From Corbicula japonica (taxonomy: Eukaryota; Mollusca; Bivalvia; Venerida; Cyrenidae), in the NCBI GenBank assembly GCA_038501625.1, contig JAZAYU010000086.1, forward strand, positions 2,676,178-2,740,177: 64,000 nucleotides of DNA. The letters run 5' to 3'. Below are positions 32,401 to 41,400 of the stretch, piece after piece. Under the pieces are notes generated by a model. The model worked only from the letters and a program-made list of their open reading frames with translations. It did no database searches and had not been told where the DNA came from. The translations under genes and the position numbers were made by a program. How positions within the stretch are numbered: position 1 is the first letter of the stretch; the number at the start of each line of letters is the position of its first letter.

Positions 32401-35400
32401 ATACTCTTAAATAATATTTATGTCTTACTGTCCTGATCTTTTAGGATTACAATTGTTTGAGATATAAATGATAATCTCAAATAATTATTGTCAATTAAAA
32501 ATTTCAGCATAAAGTCTGTAATCACTCTGCTTTTAGGCAGATTAGAAATTTACCGTCTACAAAAAACTGTTGAATTATTGATATTAGTGCAATCACCCAG
32601 TGATTTATCTTTTGGAACTTATGTTTAGTGGATTTAACCAACAATAAATCTTTTAAGTGTTACTGAAAAGTGCCTTTGCTCTGCCCAATATGATTCCTGT
32701 GAACTTACAGATAAAACTTAGAAGATTTAATTTATAATAATTTATTTAGCTCATCAGAGGCTCCTACATGTATAATAACAACTTGATGAACCCTTTACTG
32801 CATAGATTCACCTTTAACTTGGGCAAACTGTGTAGATCCAGATCAGCCAACACATCTGCGCAATCTGATCAGGATCTACACTGTTTACTTTTAGATTATA
32901 AGGTTATTTCTGAACGCGATGCGACCATTACAGATCAAAATTAGATTTTAATCTGTGCTATCACAGTGATATAACCGCTGTGCCAGTTGATCTGGATCTA
33001 CACGGGTTGCACATGTTTAATGAGTATATTAGGAGTAATGGGTTAATAAAGTTTTGTATTTTATAACTTGTGTAAGATCCTAAATAAATTGATGATATTT
33101 TGTGATCTTCAAGCCTCTCTCTGTTACAGCCCATGTCATCTAGACTGTGGTCAGGTAGTGGGGGAAGTCCTCCTAGATCCTCCCACAGACCTGGATCTAT
33201 TAACTCACCCAACACCTCAGGACTTCTACAGAGCACACCAAGGTAAGTTCTCACCACTGTAAGTACTGAGTACTGGATACTTATGATGTACCCGAGTAAG
33301 TACTGAGTACTCACTTTTGTGAGTGTACTTGAGTAAATACTGAGTACTACTTAAAGTACTCACGAGTATTTTGCGAGTACAAAAACTTTTTGTATTATTT
33401 TTTTTAATTATATAGCATACACAATGTACTATTCACTTATTCAAATGTGGTATGCTCGTATTATTTATAATGAAGTAGTAATAATTTCATTATTGTCATT
33501 GTCACTAGACAAAAAATATATAAACACACACAGAAGTATTCCATTATTGAAAAAAAGTGACCATCAACAACTAGTTCAACTGACAGTAGTCACAGGTATT
33601 GCATAGTAACATCATAAGCCTTTCAAAAGTGTCATCCAAACCTATCTGGTCTCACCATAATCATAATTGCAAATGTGAGAAAACGTGTTATCATCTTCAA
33701 TTTTATTATAATAAGGTGATAATCAGTTCTTTTGACTCCATTTCTAAATCTTATAATCTTACTGAATGCACTGTAAATTTTAGTAAGGTACAAATGTATT
33801 TCAACCATTGGCAATTACACTGCAACTCCGTTATATCGCGATCCGTTATATCGCGATATCCAATATATCGCGCTTGGTCCGTGGATCCCATTTTTTTGTG
33901 CATTTACAATGTACATGTTTGTTCATTCTTCAAAAAGATCAAATGATTAAATCAACGTTGGCGACAAATTCACGAAACGCACGCTTTTTCCGTGTCGTAT
34001 TACGTCATTATCGGCGAAAGCTGTTTATTACATTATGTATACAGGATTTAAGAGGCGATGTACACGTTCACCAGTAGATACATTTTCACATCAAACGTAT
34101 TAAAATAGATGAAAGTTTTTTTTTACAATTCTGTTGCTTCTGATTTGACATGAAACCCCCTTTGTGACGAACAATAGGTGCGAAAAACACCAAGCTGATA
34201 CGGTACTGGCGGAATTTCGTTCACGAGACAAACCGCAAATTAGCGACAATTAATGCAAGTTGCTGACCATAATAGACATGAGCAGGAAACGTCACAACAA
34301 TTTGTTGTTTTGACATCCTGCTCATCAACATATCAAGCTTGTAAACGAAGGACGACGACGAACTAACATCGCCGACCATGACCGACCAACACATCGTCGA
34401 TCAGTTGAAAGTACCGAAAACAATAATACCACCTTTGGAAATTGACAACGGCGATCTTTATATTAACATGAAACTTGGAATATATATTCACCATCAAATT
34501 CTACATCATTACAAACAAGACCCATAACTCTGCTTCAAATATTTTTCAAGTTATGCACCTTTTTCACTTAAATTTTGCGTTAAGGAAAATATGCACTTTG
34601 GTCCATAACTTATAAACTACTTGAGATATCAACTTGAAACTTGGAATAAATATTCACCATCAAATTCTACATCATTACCAACAACACCCATAACTCTGCT
34701 GTCAATATATTTAAAGTTATGCCCCTTTTTCTTATATTTTGTGATAAGCAAAATATGCATTTTGCCCATAACTTTAAAACTACTTGAGATATTGCCTTGA
34801 AACTTGAAATATATTTTCACCATCAAAATCTACATCATAACCAACATGACCCATAACTCTGATTCCAATATTTTTCAAATTATGCCCCTTTTCACTTAAA
34901 TTTTGCAATAAGGAAAATATGCATTTTTATCCATAAATTATAAACTACTTGAGATATCAACTTGAAACTTGGAATATATATTCACCATCAAATTCTACAT
35001 CACTACCAACAAGACCCATAACTCTATAACTCTGCTATCAATATTTTTAAAGGTTATGTCCATTTTTCATTTACATTTTGCTTGGCTCATAACTTTGGAA
35101 CTACTTATGATATTACCTTGAAACTTGAAATATATATTCAACATCAAAATCTACATCATAACCAACAAGACCCATAACCCTGCTTCCAATATTTTTCAAG
35201 TTATGCCCCTTTTTCACTTAAATTTTGTGTTAAGCAAAATATGCACTTGGCCTATAACTTTGAAACTACTTGAGATATTACCTTGAAACTTAGAATTTAT
35301 ATTCACCGTTAAAATCTGTCATTATCAAAAAGACCCATTACTCTGCTACCAATATTTCTCAAGTTATGCCCCTTTTCACTTATGCAATTCTCTCATAACT

Positions 35401-38400
35401 TTTAAACAACTAGAGATATTACTTTGAAACTTGAAATATATGTTTAACATCAGTTTCTCAATCATTATCAACAAGACAAAATAACTCTACCGGAAATATT
35501 TCCGGAAATATTTCTGTAAGTTATGGCCCTTTTGAACTTAGTTTTTGCATGAGCCGAAATATGCGCTTGATCCATAACTTTGAAACAACATGAGATATTT
35601 ATTAACTTCAAACTTAGAATATACATGTATAGTCACTATGATAAACTTTACAATAACCACCAAGACCCAAAACTCTGCTACAATTTTTAAATATTTATAT
35701 CCTTTTTAAAATAGATTTTGTTTTCAAGATTTTATGCACTTGGCCCATAACTTTGAAATTAATGCAGATATCACCTTTAAACTTGAAACAGATTTTCACC
35801 ATCATAATCTAGATCACTTTCACTTGACCTAATGTATGCTTTTTAACTTAATGTTTTTTTTTCATTTCAGTTCTTTTTCTGTAACATTACTGAAGTAATT
35901 GATATTGATCTTAAAGTAAATTTCTCCAACCATCAATTACTAACAAGTTTTTTTTAACTCTTCCAAAAATATTTCATAGTTATTCCCCTTTTTAGTTCAA
36001 TATTTATGGAACATTATGGAATTATTTCTTTTATTTAAAATTACTTTCTCCCATTCACTTGTTAATACTTTTCCTGATTGCACATGAATGTTTCGCCATA
36101 GTTGTTATTGTTTTAATCTTCATATTGCATTTGTTTCAAATGATTCTAATAGTCGAGCGCGCTGTCTCCTCGGACAGCTCTTGTTTGATGTGGGACTAGT
36201 GTAGATCCAGAACAGCCGGCACATCCATGCAGTCTGATCTGAAAATACACTGTTGGGTTTGACTATATGCATTCAATAAGAATTTCTTATAACTTACCCA
36301 TCATAGAGCCATAGAAGATACATTGTATTTGCTTGCAGGCTTGAAACAAGCATAAGAGGGAAAGACAAAGCCGGAGCTCCACCAATCAGAAGTCTTCTAC
36401 AAAGCTCTAGCCCCGCCCACTCTGGAATGAATAGTCCTTTCTCTACACCATCACAGGTAAGATCAACTTCTTACAGGTTGTAGTTACTCCGAACCCAGTT
36501 ATTATGACCACCTTTGGACTGAACAGAAATGTTCTTAATAAAGGAGGATCTTGAAAGCATTATCCCCGCCCACTCTGGAATGATCAGTTCATTCTCTACA
36601 CCATCACAGGTAAAATCAACTGCTTTCAGGTTGTAGTTTCTTTGAACCCTGCTATTAATATAACCAAATAATACATATGTTACTATATATAGTAACAAAT
36701 TTACGTTGAAAAAATATTATTACTCGGCCTCGGCAGATTTTATCGCATAATTGCCCCGCACGTGGAGGGCAATTATGCGATAAAAGCCCTTGGAAAAGAC
36801 GCACGTGCAATGCTTGGTTTTGCATTACGTCATTAGCGGCATTCCCAACAGCAAAATGGCAACGGGTGAGCGTACGCCCTCGGGCATTTTATCTCTTTAG
36901 CGGGGCAATTATCAACATCCGCCCCGACCACCCATATATTATTCTCTAACTTTTTCACTGAACAGAAATGGTCTTAATAAAAGAGTGGTCCTAATGGTAA
37001 TTGTCTGCTTTTTGATTCAGTATGTTTATTCTGACCAAGAAGAGAACAGTGTAGATTCTGACGAAACAGCATGGATATGCCATCTGACCTGATCTTTACA
37101 ATAGTTACTGATTTCTATATGTCATACTGCATTTTTTATGTAATACACTCTACTTTTTTTCATAAAAGATGGTAACATTGTATATGCTGATCAGACTGTA
37201 CAGGACTGGTGTGCCAGCTGATCTGGGTCTACATTGGTCTACAATGTGACAAAAGCCATGCTTTAGCACTAAATTAATGAGTTAAGAACTCTCTTGTTTC
37301 AGTATCCATCAAGGACTGGACTATCGACTCCGGCCCCGCCCACTTCAGGTAAAATGTAACGATACATTCTGATCACTGAAAGCATATGTCTGATAACCCT
37401 TTCCTTCATGGATATGGTTTTTTTTTCATGGGGAAATGTGTAGATCCAGATCAGTCTGCAAATTCATGCTGGATCTACACTGGACGCACATGGGTTCAAA
37501 CGCATATATATGGAGTAAAGGATAAGGTGACAATACTGTATCCAGATCAAGTATAATATGGATGCATTAACTTTTTACTCCATAATATGATATATACACA
37601 TTAAATCGTATATGTGCCAACAGATCAATCCAGAGCAGCCAGCACATCCATTTTTTTCTGATCAGGATCTGCAATGTTCACTTTTTGGTCAGAAATAACC
37701 TTATTAATGAGCAATGTGCATGGATGAGCCAGCTGATCTGGATCTATACTGTTAACTGTTGTGAAATAATATTTATGTACAATAATATATTTCTTTGGTG
37801 GTCACACTTAATAAAATATTTGAGAGTTCAGGTTTTATTAATTTTTTGTCACTCAGTCAAACCTTGCTTTTAATACCACATAAGGGACTGGACTTTAGTG
37901 GTCTTTACAGTGAGGTGGTCTTAGTTTTAGGTAGAAAAGTAAAATCTGTGAAAAAGGACTATGAAAAGTGGTCTTATTTTTGATGTTGACTTATTAAGGG
38001 GTTTAACTGTAAGATGTGTTCAGTTTGGAAATCAAAGTAAACAATCCAATTACCTGTTTTCTAATCTGATTTTAGGTCTTAACCACAGTTTGCACGAGAC
38101 AATATATGCCACTCCAGAGCACTCAGGAGTTAACACATCACGATTACCAACATCGCCAGCTCAGCTAGATCCATTCTACACACAAGGGTAACATAACCTG
38201 TCTCACCTAAGTTAATATTTCTTTGCCAATTCTACACTTGTGTCACATAAATTTTTATTTTAAACAAAATTTAATTTCTGCTCCAGAAAGTAAAATGGGC
38301 AACTAACCCTTTGCTAACATGGGATATGGCTGATATCCCATAGACAAACTTTGTAGATCTAGATCTGATCAGTCAGCACTGTTATGTTTTGATTCATTAG

Positions 38401-41400
38401 GTAATTTCTAACAAAGGAGCAAACTGAGAAGATCCTGGTCAGATGGCATGGATGTGCTAGCTGATCTGGATCTACTCTGCTTACCCTTTTGGTATAAGGT
38501 ATATATAAGTAGGTTGGTCCAGACAGATGAAAAAAAGCAGTGTTCTTGTTTAGTCCTTACAGGGGAAGAAGCTAGTGAAATTCTCTAAGTTATACTAACA
38601 GGTAATGATAGCACTGAACAAGTATTATGAAAAAAAAAGTTTTTATGTTGCTAATTCATTAAATGTTTTATTAGCAGTATCAAATATAGCTTGAAAATTT
38701 ATGATCTTGTATTTTCAGAGAATCTCTGACACCTGATGATGTATTAGATGAAACATGGATAACAGTTTTTGGGTTTGTTGTTGTCTTTCTCATATTTTTA
38801 GTTTTAAATTATCAGATTTATTACAATGTAACATTATCATACATTTCTTGGTTAAATCATGATAGGAAAATCCTTAATTAAAAAAACAACTAAAAAACCT
38901 CTAATTAAAATCACTATGAAATTAAGACTACCTTGATAATTAACCTCAAATACCGATCAGTATAGATTGAGATTAGAGAGCACTGATGTGCCAATTGATC
39001 TGTATCTACAATGGCAGCACATGTGATAAAACCCTTGTATGTGTATATAGAGTAAAGGGGTTATTAATTTTTATTCCCCCACAAAGTGGGAGGCATATAG
39101 AGTTGCACTCATCCATCCGTACATATGTCCGTCTGTCCCCAAATCTTGTGGCATCAATTCCTTCTAAACTATGAGGCGGTTTCTTTCAAATTTGCGCAGA
39201 CGATCAAGCAGGATGTGTACATGGCTGTAAAGAAAGGATTTTTTCCTGCGACCATTTTTACCAGAGTTATGGTCCTTTGTTATTAAAAATTATGTTGCAG
39301 CAGTGGAGGCATCAGTGTCCAAGGACACATTCTAGTTCAGCATTATTCTATGAAAATAACATTTACCATTTAGTCTATGGATAGGGCCTTGAAATCACTG
39401 CACCGCCAATGAAGATCCAGATCAGTCTTCACGTATGTACAACTGATCTTGATCTTCACTTACTTCTTAGTGTTCAAAAATAATCTAATGGATCTAAAAG
39501 TGAACAGTCTACAATAAGATGTATCAACAACTGGCTTTTGGAATATTGATCTTATTCATGAAGTAAAGAATTAATTTTCTGAAATAATACTGGTAATAGA
39601 ATTTCTTACATGACAGAGCATTGTTCAGAATTGAGATTATTTCCTGTTACCATGGAGATATTCTCTAATAAGACAGATGATTAAAGTCTTGTAAGTGAAT
39701 ATTATTGTATTTCCAGTTTTCCGCCACCTGCTGCCTCGTATATATTGCAGGAATTTTCTCAATATGGGAATATACTCAAACATGTGGTAAGTATTTCTGC
39801 ACTGCCGTTAAATCATATATTTTGCAAGATATTAACCCTTTGCTCCATGGATTTGCTCATAGATATGCCTTTAATTACATGGACATCCAGTGTAGATCCA
39901 TATTTGCCTGCAAATTTGGAAGTCTGATCTGGATCTACACTGTTGAAATCTTAGACAAAAATAACACATTAAATCTAAAAGTGAACAGTGTAGCTCCAGA
40001 TCAGACTGAATGGATGTGCATGCAAATCTGGAACTACACCAGTTGCCTATGCAATTCAATCGGGATTTACACTGGTTTCATATGAGATAAAAGTCAGTCA
40101 GCACGGTTGTGCCACCTGATCTGGATCTACACTTGCAGTAAGGGTTAAGCATTAAATTACAATATTTACATGTCTCTAAGATGATCCTAACCATACTTAC
40201 AGTCATGGACTTTGTACTTAAGCCTTTCCTCTCTATATACACCTTTTATCGCATAGATCCAGATCAGCCCTCACGTCCATGCCATCTGATCAGGATCTGC
40301 AATGTTTGCTGTTTGGTTAGAAAAAACCTAATAAATCAAAAAGCAAATAGCGGAGACCCTGATCAAAAGAAATGGATGTGCCCGCTGATCTGCATCTACG
40401 AGGTGTTTCTGTATAAGAAATACTTAATCACGAGCTTCTTGTGACATAAAGAGCACGAAGAGTCTTCATTGTCTACAGAAACATTTCTAGTTGATAACTG
40501 CGAAATGTGTTCATTCCTATTTATGCCCGCCTTTGAAGAAGTGGGGTATATTGCTTTGTATATGCAGGTCTGTCAGTCCGTCTGTCTGTCCTTCTGTAAC
40601 GAGCCTTGTCTGATTAATAACTAGACAATGATGAGGCACAGTTCTCATTTTTGTTAGGGAGGATGATCATCACAAGTAGATGACCCCTAATGATTTGAGG
40701 TCAGTAGGTCAAAGATCAAGGTCATAGTGACCTTCAGTAAAATAACAGCAAATTACTATCCAATAGGGGTTTGGGGGTCATATGTGTTTTTCAAACATCT
40801 CTTGTTGATAATTGTGAGATGTGTTCAGTATGTAGCAATCTTATCTCTGAATGTCTTTTTTTACTTTCAGATAACTACAGAAGGCAACTGGATGCATATA
40901 CATTACCAATCTAAAATACAAGCAAAGAAAGCTCTCAGCAAAAATGGGAAAATCTTGGGCAATAATATCATGGTTGGAGTCTCCCATTGTATTGATAAGG
41001 TAGGACTTTTGTTTAAAGACTTAGGTAATTTTGGTTGACAGTTGATGGAATTTAAGGGATTAAGCATGAGGAAAGCAAAACGAGTTACTGTTTAAAAGCT
41101 CAAGTGTTGCAATTTAGTGAGAGTAATAGATAACGAGTTACAATAGTGTACAATTACACAGTATAAATTGAATAGTCTGTACCTTTCCCTTCAAACTTTC
41201 TTACTTTAACATTTATTGTAATACAAGTTTACCCCACTTCTCCACACATACACCTTTTACAACATGGGCAATTCGTGTAGATCCAGATCAGCTATCACAT
41301 CTGGATCTTTATCTACACTGTTTGCTTATTTGTTGTAAATAACTTAATGAATCAGAATGCGAGCAATGTAGATCCTGGACAGCACTTTAAAAACAACCAA

